From the NCBI GenBank assembly GCA_031761405.1, contig JASEVX010000011.1:18397106-18461105 (forward strand): a stretch of 64,000 nt of DNA, read 5' to 3'. Every line of letters starts with the position of its first letter. The stretch's first letter is position 1. Below the pieces are notes generated by a model. The model worked only from the letters and a program-made list of their open reading frames with translations, did no database searches and was not told where the DNA came from. Source of the stretch: Serripes groenlandicus (lineage: Eukaryota > Mollusca > Bivalvia > Cardiida > Cardiidae). The position numbers and the translations under genes were made by a program. Positions 51,398 to 64,000 of this stretch are shown piece after piece.

Positions 51398-54300
51398 CCC
51401 CTCCTAGTAATTGCTACTAGTCTTATATGTAATATATACTTGAAGTTAAATTGAAATAGTGTAACAACACTGTCTGATCTACACGATCTACAATGTTCAC
51501 ATACTACATCCATAACTTAAGAGACAAGCTTAGTTTACCGAAATATAGTAATACAGAAAGACATACATGATGATAGACATGTATACATACAAACAAACGC
51601 ATAGACAGATAAACGTACACAATGCCATGTTTAAAGATGCATACAGGCAGATTGACAGTTACACCAACAGATAAACGGAGAGATAGACGGACATGCATGT
51701 AAACATACAAATAGAGACATAAATACAGATAGACATACACTCAGATAGACATAATTTGAGAAAGGCATAAATTCAGTGGCAATATCTGGACGCAATCCAT
51801 TGTTACGATTTTGATACGATACAGCAGAATCTGTCACGAATATTAATATACACGATTGCAATCCGACTAGACAACATCGGGTGAATTTTTCGAATGTACG
51901 GGACGAACCTAACTGTCGGGACTGCCTGGCTGACCTCTCCGGACCATTCCCGAACCGTAGGACTCGGTTAAGAACGTATAGGACTGCGTTCAGACAAATA
52001 TAGGATATTATAAATCATTAAGGATAGTAATCCGAGTGTTTCACTTTTAGTGTCGTAGCGCTGTCCTATCTCAAACGGTATCAATAATCGGCACTGTGTG
52101 AACGCCGCATTACGAAGACCTTGCAGATCACCCCGATAAAAAGGTTATCAACTCGGGGCGTTATCGCCATTAAATCCAGCAATTTGGCCAATTAAAGACC
52201 AAATCACGACTGTAATGTGATGCTTAGAACTACGTCAAAGGCGCTGCTGACTCGCTGCCACTACAATTACACCCATACCAATGCCTGGAAGACTGTAGGA
52301 TGATGTCGCTACGCTGGTGTTGACCATATTGCATTTATAGTACGCTTCTAGTACGATTGTTTGGGATGTCCATATAAATCGGGGGTGTTCATGCATTTCA
52401 TGTCAGTTCTTTCCCAACTTCGAAGATGAACGGGCCTGGTGCTGATTTGATTCAACTGGCTCTGCTCCAACAAGACAAGATGCTGGTTAAAATCTAGATG
52501 GAGTAATAGTTTCCAGATAAATAGTTGCGTTTTTAATACGACAACAGATATATCACCACGATGCTACTACGCTGCAAAAACGATAATGGCCTTCCCAATT
52601 TTAATAAAACTTTGTCCCGATTTGTGTTACGCTTATTTTTGTAAACAGCTGGTGAAGTGGTTATTTAAGCAAAACAAACATACTATTTCCAATGAAGATC
52701 CGGTCGTGCGAAAGAGATACACTGTGGATTTTGTGAACATTATAGATCCAGATCAGCCTGTCCTTACACACTCACAATATCGTGAAACTGAAGTATAATT
52801 TATAAAATGGGACAAGAATCAAAGCTACATCATGATCGCCGAGTTTTGCCAGGTTATGCCTTCACATTCTTTCTTATATAAATAGCCTGGGTGGTGTAGT
52901 AGTACTAATAGCTTTCGTATCGTGTGCAGGCGGTCGCAGTTTTGCTTCCCGGCCGGGTCATGCAAAATTATTTTAACAATTGCATTATTTACTTCCTCTC
53001 ATTGGTGCTCAGGATTTTCGGGTTAGCATTACGACTGACTAGTAGTGCTAGTAGCTTATCCCGGAATCGCCGAGATATAACTGAAAGATGTAAACTACGA
53101 AACAAACTAACGCAGATTTTAGAGTATTTCTCTCATTTTCTTTTTGTTCCTGTGTCTATAAAAATAAACAGGAATAACTTCGTTGAAAATAAACCAGAAT
53201 AACTTAAGGCCCTGACACAATGTCATGATGGCGTACTATAGTAAGTTATCACTTCTGCAATGAACCAACAATGGCGTCGAGATTGGTCACATCCCCTTAT
53301 ATATCGCTATCGTATATAATGTGAATTAGTAAATATTCAATGTTTATACAATTCGTAAACTCTCCAGCGGTCCAATACATCTTGGTGTTAGGAATCAATA
53401 CGTAGAAAATGAAGCAAACTTCCTTCAGAATTGAAAAGTTAAACCGGTTGGTCACACAACAAATGTTGTCTCTGAACCCTTTTGCTTGCTACACCTTGTC
53501 CATAGGACGCCGCCATTATAAGTATATGCCTGTTCCTATATATAATGTTATGGTAGCGGCAGGTAACTCCAGACTATATTTTTGGTGCATCTCTTCAACG
53601 AACTTAATTGGCGAAACAGGACGAGATTATGTTCCAATTTTCTTTGAACGTAGAATTCGTACAATGAACGCGTGGATATTCGAGAGGCCATGAAGGTCAA
53701 AAATACGTTACAGGGGAAAAAACGCGCCATTTAATGATGTATTAAGATATTTGCAGGATAATTGTTTGTTAAGTATTGAACAATAGTTCATAACACGAAC
53801 ATTATGTAAAGTTTATTGTGTCGCTTCCTAGAAACTTCCACTTTTCGCGATATTCTTGACCCCAACCGTCGCCCTGCTCCCGCATCTGCGTACAATGAAA
53901 ACTGAGGATGCACTGAATCACCCGAATCTCTACCGTCGGAATATATGTTATGCTTACATAAATACATATTTTGAAAAACACTGAAAGTTTTATTTCTTGG
54001 TGATGTATTTTGTATGTTAATTAACCTTGCAACATGTATTTGTTAGTAACGATAATCGGACTAAATTATCCGAAGATCTTCAGTTCTAGTTTAACCCCGT
54101 TTCCGGTTGTGCATGAAATATGCCTTAAAACATATAGGCACATATATGGAGAATTTCTAGAAATGAAGGTTAAATAAAAAATTAAATAGTTGGATAAATT
54201 GTTGCCATATGAGAAATTGCTCATCGTCTGCTTAAAAAATGCCTCTGCAAGACGAACGGATTTAAGAGTCAATGCCATACAGTTATTAACATTCAGGGTG

Positions 54301-55324
54301 GGCACACTCATCATTCGACTTTTCTCCAATCCACGAGTTAATCCGTATTGCAGTTTTGGCTTTTTCAATATCAACCCCTCTATCATTTTTTGTCTTCGAT
54401 TTTTGATTGACTTGAAATTACTACGATCAAATGACATATATCTTTTAATATATCATGAAATTGTCAGCACTATTATACAAATATTAAACAAAGCACTGCC
54501 AAATGTATACCTGCACAGTTATAAGTTGTGTTAAGTGTATAATGGTTGTCTTATTTCAATATACCGTTTTCAAATATAAAGGTGAATAACTCATTTCATG
54601 TGACTTCATGTGTTAATATTATGTTTATATTGATGGTGCCTTATAGACCAAGCGGATCGGTTGTGGTAACTTTGCATACAACTTGTTATTCATGTATCCA
54701 AAATGTACGCAGGTCACGATACTAAACGATTGGTCTTACCTTTTTTATCTTTCAGGCGAGAATGAACGCGTCTGTAGTAAACGGCGATCGACACATTATG
54801 GCAAAATGATTTCAACGCTACTGAATATATTTGCCAAGATGTTTTAAAGTCTTCTGCTCGAGATGTGTTGTTTGTGGAAAAGAGTCAAGCGCATTAAGAC
54901 AAAAGCTTGTAAAGAAGTAGAAGGTAAATTGTATTTTATAAACACTGTCGCCTACAACGTCTATTTAAAGTCAGATTGTTCAAATGAGACCGGTATAGGT
55001 ATAGGTATATGTACATGTACCACGGCATGCGATTAGGGGTCTAACTGCATCTGTTTACAGTGAAGTCTCGGTGGATCCTCGGGTGAGCCTGTGCATACTG
55101 TATTCACTGTCTGCCTATATGATATATATATATATATAGGGAATATTATGTTGCAGTAGTGATGCCGGTTTTAGTATACAACGATGGTTGTGGACAATGG
55201 AAATCTCGCGAAGGAGATATCAATTTGACTACACCGAGTAGACAATACAATGTCTCGAAACTGCAACGAAATATTCCTTTTATTATATACCTAGTATAAC
55301 TCTCAAGACAGAAAATAAACCGTT

Positions 55325-55564
55325 TCAATAATTCTCAGTCATGTCACGGCTGCCAGTTTGACCTATGTGTTTCCTAGTTTCTCTCACACCAGTATTCCAC
55401 ACAAGTTTTGCCAAGCAACTGGCTGCATTTCCACAATGACCGTTAGCCCATTGCTAGAAGATGAATGACGCTTGTCGCATTAACTTTTGTCGGAATGAAT
55501 ATTTGCCGAATTAGGGATCGTACTCGCAAGCCCCCGAATTGATAGCCGGCGTCGCTATCGGGGC
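55325..55564 (-). mobile_element. Degenerate SINE (Meta-type core), unit 4
   Basis: Matches 10513-10752 and lacks the unit 3 changes. Confidence 0.65.
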
Positions 55565-57293
55565 CCGGTTCAACGGATTTGAATAAATAGGAAGCTTATA
55601 TGTGCCAAACTATTTTTAAATTATGCCAGTTCTTTGGACAGGACCATTTCCCATTCCGTGGGAAACGTGGCAGCAAGGCAGCATGGAATTTTATTGTTCT
55701 ATCTCCTCTAATAGAATATCACCTTAGCTATGGTAACCAGGGTTTTCCATGTTAGTTAATTTATCAATTTAACGAGCTTCACATTTGAATAAGTAATCAA
55801 TAAAAGACAATGAATACGTAATCGCAAATGCGTTTCATAGTTGTATCATTCACCGTTTTGGTTTGGTCAGAAGTTATCCCTACGGCTGTTAAAAAATAGT
55901 GTACGCTTTGATGAGGATATGCACATTGTATACATCTTTCTTTTGCCTTACTATGCACATTATTCGATTTAAACCATTTGCGTTTGGTCGCGTAATGAAC
56001 GTCGACGATAATTAGTTTAACGGTCGTAGTAAACTTTAGTCTGAAGAACACCAGTTGTGGTTAACGAACTGGAAAGCGATTATCGATATAATTAGGTCCA
56101 GACATGGAGGGAGAACTTGGTATACAGCTCTTTTCATAACAATATATCCCTTATTATCCAACCAAATCCTATGATGTGGGTACTCAAAAAGAAGTCTCTT
56201 TCCGACGATTTGTTTGAGAACTCACAAAAATTGGTAGGAGGGTCAAATAATGATGTAGAACGTATAAAACGCCCAATATGTCGAGCTCTGGTCCATCACC
56301 GATATACATGACGCATTTGCTAATGAAAGTTTAGTGTATTGATACAAATATATGAAATGCTTTTCTAGTGAATTGTTGAGAAATGGACTCATCTTGGTCA
56401 ATTTACTGCTTCAACGATTGGTTTAACTAGTCTTACTTTGCAATAAATCAAGATATGAAATGAACAAATAAACAGAACAATTGCAAGTTTAGATGTAACA
56501 ACGAGATGTGTTGCCCTTTCTGAACATCTAACGTGAAAAGTTAATTTTTATTCTAGACATAGCACTCATGAAAATCACTTTTGAGTTCAGAGATGACAGT
56601 GTCGATATCTTCTTAAGGATCTCTTTAAGCAACGAATTCCATTACACTTTATTCTGTTTTAAATACCGTTATAAATTATATTTGCTTGGGATAATAGTAA
56701 ATTGCCATTTTTATTTGTCAAGATGAACAGAGTAGTCGTCAATACTTTCTTTGTGCGTTTGCCTTTAGTCAACGCTCAAGGACCAGCAGGCAATTAATTC
56801 TCTTATTCAACTCTATACCACAAATATGCAGACGACATTAATAAAACGTTGCAAAAATTGATTGAAAATCTAAATTAACACGGTACATATTGAATCAACT
56901 CGATTTAATGAGAAATTTCGATTATAATGCAATAGTTACGAGGTCGTCGTAAGACAAGGTACAATCGACCGTCAACAATAATCAGACTGACAAGGCAGGA
57001 GATACAAAACGACGTTTGGTTTTGAGGTAAGAGAGCGAGGCTCGGTAGTGGGATGTCGTGGGTTAGATCTCATGCCGAGGCATACCAAAGTCCTTTTAAT
57101 GGCATTTCTTGGCACTGTGCTTGTTAGATATGGACTAAAGGTGTAATTTACTCAGGACGCGTCGTTATATAACTTGGAGACTAGGGTAGTTATATGAAAG
57201 TTAAAACAGATTGGTTGCACTTGTTTAAGTATTAGATTATTACAGAACATTTCAAATATTTCAATCAATAATAAAGATGCTATCGGTCAGTCT

Positions 57294-60200
57294 TCAAGCC
57301 TTCATGATCACAAACAGCATGGCCAATGTCAAACTAACAGATCCTGAAATTATAAAGGGCCGTTATAAAGATAAGTTTGGTATAATCCGGACAAACAGTA
57401 TTGACCGCGTCAAATAAGTGTACGGCCTTGCGTTCAATTGGCACATCAACGGAACATGTTTCGCTCAAAGCCAGTAAGTGTCAGTAATTTTCCCCTATAA
57501 AACAAGACTTCGTCGAAACGGGTGTACGTATAACTGGTACAGTTCAGAGTGAATTGTATGCAAGGTTAACTACATTTACAAAACGGAAATAAGTACTTTG
57601 TTAAAAATAGATTAGCCCTATGTTAAACATTGTCATTTAATACGTGCCCGTTAAAACATTTTCACACCCTACCCGGTAAGTCTACGATGAAGGGATGCTA
57701 TTAGGTATGTCTTCAATAGACGTACATGGAAGGTTTTGATGACTGATAGACTTACAGACTCACACGAGTCTCCCATTGTTGACAAATGCAAAGACCCGTT
57801 AACTGTTCAAAGTACCCTGGCCTTATTGACAAAAACAAAGACCATTACCTTTAAATGTATTAGTCTTACCATTAGCGCGAGTAGATCCTCCGAGAACATC
57901 TTTGATTATCAATCTTTTGCTGAAAGATGCAATTTCGGCACTATCGTCATCTGCATCGTTGCTAGAGAGTGCACGCCTCCTTCGTGCACCACAAGACTGA
58001 AGTATATATCGAGTTGTTATAGAGACATCGTTTCGACAAATGTGTAACCATTATTTGTAAGAAATATGACAAGCGTCATCCCATTTCAAAAAATAAAAGG
58101 AATATGGAACTTGGAATTCAAATACAACTGAAATTAATGTTGGTAAATGCAACCGAAATTTAGAATGGATTCAATCCATCTAACTTGTATTCCAGCTACT
58201 TGGATCATTTAACCCTTCTGATAAGCGATATATTTTAAATATAGAGTGAGACTCATTATGACTTACAATAACACAGTCACTGCTGGAGATACAAATTTTG
58301 ACAGTACACTCTAAAACCACAACATCAGTGTCGAAGAACTTGAATGCATGAAATGTCATGTCGTAATCAACCTCGTGGGTTGCGACTGTCTTAGTAAAAT
58401 CGGACACCAGATTTTCATCATCGGAACAGCTGAAAAAGACAAGAAAATAAGCAAAACACCATGGAAATAGATTGTAAGTCTATAGAAACAGACATTGCTC
58501 GAGTGAGCAATTAAGTGTCTCGCCAGTCAAAAATATTATTTCCTACGATACATTGATTGATGTTTAACAATTTCTCAGTTATATCACGGCGGCCAGTTCA
58601 CCTACTCATGCATTTCCTGGTACTCCACACAACAATCTTCCCAAGCAACTGGCTGCTTTTCCATATAGACATAGCCCATTGGTGGAAGAAGAATGACGCA
58701 TGTCGCATTGACTTGTCAATCGTCGGAAAGAAAGTTGGCCGAGCCGGGATTCGAACTCACAACCCCCGGATTGACAGCCCGCGTCGCTACCGACTGAGCT
58801 CCCGGTGCTCGGCTCCTACGATACAAGATGATATAATTCGATCAGGGAAGATCAGTTGAACGAAAGAGAATAAAATAAGTGCATGACTTTCGTGAACATA
58901 CCCGTTTGTGATGAGAATCTTAGAATTGCTTCCGCCTTTTGCAACACAGGTTAAAGGCTTCATGGTATAATTATCTGAAATGAGTATATAACTTGGATAA
59001 CAATAATCGTATCAATTACACTGACAATATTTCTCTATTTAACTAATAGACGCTAATAAGTCTATTAGATGGATATTCTGGAAACAGACATCGAGAGAGT
59101 GTTGTAGAATTTACTTCAAATCGTAGAAAAATATTGAAAGTTATTTATCTTGGTTGCTAAATAACGGATGACTGCATGGAATATAATTATATGAGTTGGC
59201 TTTGAAAGCTCACCAAAATATGTACACATGTATAATGAAATGTCACTATCTTACTTGGTCCATTGATCTTGAAAGTCAGGTCCTGTCCTACTGTGGCCGT
59301 ATTAACAACATTTACACCAAGAAAGAAGTCAGCGGTGATATCATAGTATGGATCCGATGATTCAACAGTGTGGTTAACGCTGGAAACCAAGTACGAGACG
59401 ATTACGTGAATTCAACAGAATAAGTACATCATAACTATGGTAATATTGAAATTAGCTTAATCCACACTAACTATAGTCTAGTAGAATGATTGAAGCAGTT
59501 TAAGTCGTAACAGAGTTTACAGTAGATTAAACCAACTAAATCGCCCCGGCTGGTAAGAGAGTGTTATCTTATATCTCACTATAAATCAATCCAGGACATT
59601 TCAGACCACGACTTGGAATAATAATGTTGTGCAGAAAACGTTGACGAATCAAAGCAATGTTTCAACGTTCGTCGATAGATACTAATGACTTCAAGTAATA
59701 TATAAGGTGAACCATGTGTTATCAAGACATGCACTAGTTATTCCGAACTTTATATGCAAAAAGTTGTTCTGTATGAAACAAAGCTTTAACGAATGAAATA
59801 AGCGAAATGTAAATACCTCACTTCAGTCAGGTTTCCAAACAAGGTTACGTTATAGTCACTCAAAGGGGCACACTGGAATGTATACTTGACACCTGCTCCT
59901 CCAATAATATCGTCATCACTCAAAGTTCGGTCAGAGAAATAGGCAGTGATATTGTTAGACTGTATGAAAGTGAGAGATATTAGCTTATCGGATTAAATAA
60001 TCATTTACATTAACATAAAACAAGAATCGCGTAGGCGCTTGTGAATGTTAAATGTATTGCGTCAAAAAATACCTTGAATGTTAGTGTATATATATGGAAA
60101 TATAACAACTTAACCGTCTTGACAGCGATATTATAAATAACTAGGTTGGTTTTCATAGCTAGACTGGATTATAACAAACCATATCTACTTCCATGTTCAA

Positions 60201-62045
60201 CTACAGTGGTTGAATAATGTAATCATATGCATAAGTTTTAGCACAGTATTCATGTATATGCATAAGTTTTGACACTAACTGAAACGAAGTATTTAAGCCT
60301 TCATCCATTTTCATTGACGACATGATCAAGTTTTAAAAATATTCCAAGAGAATACCGCGTGTGTTTGAGGAAGTAGTAAAGCTAACAACGAAGGAATATT
60401 CTGAAACATTTCATAACAGGTGCCAAAAGACCTTAAACCCAAAGAACGAAAATACCCAACACCCAGGTATGGCTGCGTGCAAGTTGTGCTCAGAAAGCAA
60501 AAAGATATATAGCATTCCTATTAAGATGCATGTAGCTTAGAGACCTAATGTTCCCGTTCTAAATATCGTATGAAATGAGAAAGCTTACCGTAGAACCACA
60601 GGTAAAGATAACGGTAGCATGACCGTCATCAGTGTCTTGTGTACAATTCGTGATAGAACCGCTGCTAGAATAAAAAGCTCTGTAATGGGTGAAGACAGCG
60701 GAATTTGGATTTTTGAATTGAATCGTCTGATTTGGGAAACACTCTGGAATTAAAATAAATAATTTCATTCTTTATATGTACTTTGTACGTTATGAACAGA
60801 TCATAAACTAGTTTTTTTATTTACAATGTTACACAAATTAGACTAGTCTGATTAAGCATGCTTAATATACTCCAGAAATATATATATATTGGGGGGAAAA
60901 ATGGCCACAGACCCACTCAAATTAAACACATTTATATTTTTGGGATATTACCCAATGCAATTAACAACTTTTCAAATACACAATTATGCGTTATCAAAAC
61001 AAGCACATACCAAGTGTTGCTCAAGTTCTATATATCAAACAGGTTATACTAATCATACTAAAATGTTAGCAGACGTGCCTCAGTAGCTCAAGTCTGTAGC
61101 ATCCAAAAAGTTTCTGGAGATCACAAATGAAAGTCCGATGGAGTTTTGAATTTCATTATGGTTTAAAAAAAGACACTTTTATAAAATTGAACTCACTGAA
61201 ATCATCGCCCATAACCACTTGGGGACTATCGCCGCCCATAACGTCACAAGCCATTACGACCAACATAACGAATACTACAACTCTCAACATCTGTAAAATA
61301 AAACGAGTCCATTTAGAAATCAACTTGTAAATCCTGCTCAACCAATGTAGTTCACTTTTCGTGAAATACATTGGACTCGCGATATCTTGAGCAGAGCACA
61401 AGTCGATTACATCGTTTTAACTCGGAACCATATCAATAAACGGATATCTTCATCAAAGCAGGGTAGTAGAAATCACCGATTGCTCATACTAGCAAACATA
61501 ACTGCATCTGTCGTTTTCTTTTCAGGTTTTAAAATTGCGACTCTTAAAATGTACCAGTTAAATTGTCCATAGTTGAGATACTTCCAAATTACAGACGGTT
61601 TTTGAAAATGTGGGAAAAGGAGATACAGTCTCAACTCTAATTAACACTTTCATGTTATTTCATTCTTCAGCGTTATTATTAACTCGGAATTCTCTTGAAA
61701 TAAAATGTGCACGGGTTAAATCGGTTTTACAATAAATGCGAAATTTGAGAGTTGGAAAACTAAAACTACATTTGTCCAGTTACACACCTTTTCCTTGGAT
61801 GCGTTTTTTTAAAAGTACAGAAGACATAATATCAGTTAAGCCTTTACCACTTACAGATGCTTTCCGATGCATCTGCAGAATACGGCTTTTGGAAGTTGTG
61901 GCAAAAGGAGTAATCCAAGTAATTTCCTCCCTTAACACTCAAAGTCGTCAAATTTGCTGTATTTGAGAAATTGTTAAATGTTAATTTACCGTGGATCTAA
62001 ACCGCCACAATTTGGTACAACAGTAACAAAAAGAAAACCTACCAT
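57294..62045 (-). CDS. Secreted ZP-domain glycoprotein, unit 4 (9-residue N-terminal insertion)
   Basis: Exons: 62043-62045, 61197-61290, 60589-60743, 59817-59959, 59255-59379, 58902-58974, 58267-58429, 57870-57996, 57294-57343. The reading frame is intact, giving 309 residues from the MLRV start. Exon 2 (61197-61290) carries 27 extra bases, so the region after the hydrophobic core reads MACDVMGGDSPQVVMGDDF instead of MACDVMGDDF. Two further changes are Ala to Val in the signal peptide and at residue 144 (FFLGV). Residue 193 is Glu, as in unit 2. Cys pattern and furin site are kept. Confidence 0.87.
58541..58825 (-). mobile_element. SINE in ZP intron, unit 4
   Basis: TSD copies are at 58541-58552 and 58814-58825. 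Confidence 0.82.
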
Positions 62046-62151
62046 TCTATACTATCTTCTTACGCTTCTCGCCGAGTGTCAACTAGTCAACCTTTCTGGA
62101 ACGCCTGCTCTTTAAACTGATAATGTCTTCGGCGTCGGTCTTATTTATATA
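62046..62151 (-). promoter_or_regulatory. TATA promoter and 5' UTR exon of ZP gene, unit 4
   Basis: The TATA box is at 62142-62151. The leader just upstream of the donor differs from the other units (plus strand CATTCTATACTATC versus CATTCTAAGCTATC), but the ATG|GT junction is kept. Confidence 0.6.
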
Positions 62152-63506
62152 GTCATTTATGCTAATGCACGAGACTTTGAATACAATTCATGTGCTCGTG
62201 AACATTTTAATACCTGTAGTTGTGGACCTATGTCACAAGAAAATGAGCCCACCACGTGTTCCTATCTTTTATTCAATTTTTACAAATAAAATGTTTATCT
62301 TTTACAATAAATGCCAGATTTAAAACATGTGATTGTTTAAATTTCTGCTCTAGCAAAAACATAACTTGATACGGATCTACAATACTTTAATGGCATTGAA
62401 TCAATTTTCCTAAGTCACATTTTTCTTTGACACAGTAATTTTACAAACATTTGAAAGGGCTGACCAATATTCAATGGAATGACAGGAATTCGAAATGTTC
62501 ACACACGATGTATCAGTCTCATTATCATGGTGAAGTGCCCTTGGAAAATGCACATTTCTAGTACTGGTTTGTTTACCAATGGATCATGAATGAGCGAACT
62601 GTCGCCGTGCTATAGGTGAACTACGGTTGAAAACGGCGTAAAATAGAAAGAATAAAAAGAAACCTCATCACAACCAGAGGTAACTTCGCTTGCTAGTATA
62701 TATATATATCTGATAACTGCCCCATACAGGTTGAATCAAAATCGTTAAGTATATAACAGTGGAGATAACCCATATGGATAAACGAGATAGAGAAGCGGTG
62801 TTTGTCAAGTGTTCAGATTGTATAGTGTAAGTGTATGGCCTTTTAAGCAGTGTCGTCTGATCCAATATACGTACAGAGAAGAATTTTGGTCTGATGTTAA
62901 AAATATTGCATATTTTCGTGCGGTTGTAGGAAATCCAACAAAGTTGTTGTTTCGTAACATTTTCCCACGTGCAGAAGCTTTCTGACGTCTCTGCAACAGA
63001 CAACTTTTGAAAACATTTGTTTAAAGTGATCCCCTTTCTCATCCTTATTTCAATGATAACGTTTTTAAAACGTTAACCATACTACATGTGTACAAGTGCT
63101 TTTCTTAGAAATATCAATTTTGGTTAAATCTTTACCAGCCCTTGATAAAGTCGGTCGGGTATTGAGTGCTAGCAAGCCTTTATCACGTGCGCGCATGCCT
63201 TTTCCCAGGTTCCTAAAGACACATTGTGTAAACAACCGAGCCAAGGCAGACAATATGCGGCCTTATTGTATGCACGTTTTGCGAGGTCTCACATGAAGAT
63301 GTATGCAAGTGACTTAAGGGGCTACAATCCTAGTTTTTGTCAGCATTTACATTCAAAATCTACATCGTCTACGCGGAAACTGAAGGCGCTGGCGAACCTA
63401 TATATCTGTTTCACTTTTCCGCAGAGACAACACGACTGCCTTTTACTTGACACGGCTCAATGTAACCCAAACGTAAACACACTCACACTATCATGAACCG
63501 ATTTAT

Positions 63507-63686
63507 TGGGGTGTAACGCCGTTTTCAACAAAGTTTCAGTCATATTACGACGACCAGTTCACATACCCATGTGTTTCCTGGCTTTATCACACCAGTACTC
63601 CATTCAACAGTCTTTCCAACTAGACAAGATGGGGTTTGAACTTACAGCCCTGGATATTCAGCCCGCATCGCTGCCGACCGAAAACC
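63507..63686 (-). mobile_element. Degenerate SINE (Meta-type core), unit 4
   Basis: Matches 18671-18850. A 7-bp deletion follows at about 63718 (GTTCACATAG instead of GTTCACCGTTCACATAG). Confidence 0.7.
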
Positions 63687-63804
63687 AAAATAACGGCTTA
63701 GACTTATACCCCGTTCACATAGCTCTGCGACCTTAAGCCTCAGTCACACATTCAGGAGGTTTACTGCCGTCCTTGATAGGACCATTCCGGTTTAAAAAAA
63801 AAAA

Positions 63805-64000
63805 AGCCTGATTAAGATCCTGTTGTAACGGGAACGGGGTATAGGTATATTCATCACTTCTACAGCCTTGCTGTGTAAGCTGATTTTTATAGCGACGTTG
63901 GTAGAGTGGTTGACCTTTTCTTAAAAACAAATCAAAAGCCTGATTAAGATCCTGTTGTAACGGGAACGGGGTATAGGTATAATCTTCACTGCTACAGCCT
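63805..64000 (+). mobile_element. Partial LTRs in ~132-bp direct repeat, truncated by window end
   Basis: Two LTR starts (CGGGAACGGGGTATAGG at 63829 and 63961) are separated by 132 bp. The first ends in TTCTTAAAAACAAATCAAAA, again lacking the 5S-like segment, and has its own substitutions (AAGCTGATTTTTATAGC). Whether a full 5S-type LTR follows cannot be seen. Confidence 0.7.

Larger units (their letters stand above)
5403..64000. repeat. Head-to-tail array of a ~14.9-kb unit, 3.9 copies
   Basis: The sequence from 5403 recurs at 20313 (+14910), 35223 (+14910) and 50215 (+14992; the excess is an 86-bp extra segment minus small indels). Each unit reads, left to right: HARBI1-like pseudogene with SINE, microsatellite, intergenic DNA, ZP gene (minus strand), SINE remnants, LTR/5S element, promoter-like segment. 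Differences between units are a few tens of positions, mostly at 38.67-40.82 kb (U3) and after 60.88 kb (U4). Confidence 0.97.

Noticed and set aside
5403..64000. CRISPR array or prokaryotic system suggested by regular repetition
   Set aside because: The period is ~14.9 kb with spliced eukaryotic genes. There are no short repeats with unique spacers.

Overview
This is eukaryotic DNA. Genes are split by GT-AG introns, microsatellites are long, and there are tRNA-derived SINEs, a PIF/Harbinger transposase relic, TTAA-flanked MITEs and an LTR-type miniature element. The HSPA12-type Hsp70 gene (a family expanded in bivalves), SINEs carrying the molluscan-type core, and AT-rich intergenic DNA suggest a mollusc, probably a bivalve. 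That is inference; no species is assigned.

Layout. Positions 1-5202 are single-copy. They hold piggyBac-like MITEs (123-327, 901-1122, and a half copy before 119) and the 3' part of an HSPA12-like gene on the minus strand. Its three exons splice in perfect phase (5029->5202, 4218-4374, 1389-2464), and its introns contain a CA/GA tract and a ~70-bp minisatellite. A 200-N scaffold gap (5203-5402) cuts the gene, and no 5' exons reappear. From 5403 to the end, the window is a head-to-tail array of a ~14.9-kb unit: U1 5403-20312, U2 20313-35222, U3 35223-50214, U4 50215-64000 (incomplete). The units are almost identical.

Each unit carries one gene I could reconstruct exon by exon: a minus-strand, nine-exon secreted zona pellucida (ZP) domain protein of about 300 residues. 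It has a signal peptide, 10 canonical ZP cysteines, seven N-glycosylation sequons, an RRRR furin-type site and a short hydrophobic C-terminal tail. A TATA box lies upstream. The four copies encode almost the same protein. U4 has a 9-residue in-frame insertion near the signal cleavage region. A ZP protein of this shape is typically a polymerising glycoprotein of egg coats or other extracellular matrices.

The rest of each unit is mobile-element debris. It includes a HARBI1-like pseudogene interrupted by a full-length SINE with a 13-bp target duplication, further SINEs, and a large CA/GCAG microsatellite. At the right end of each unit is a compact LTR-like element: TG...CA ends, a tRNA-Leu primer binding site, a hairpin plus polypurine tract, and only ~144 bp of interior. 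Its LTR contains an unmistakable 5S rRNA-type internal control region with compensatory stem pairing. This recalls plant Cassandra TRIMs and is the most unusual item here.

The units differ at few sites, but those sites support conflicting groupings, and divergence is clustered. This points to recombination or gene conversion between copies, or to assembly mosaicism. Near-zero change in a long microsatellite means an assembly artefact must be excluded.
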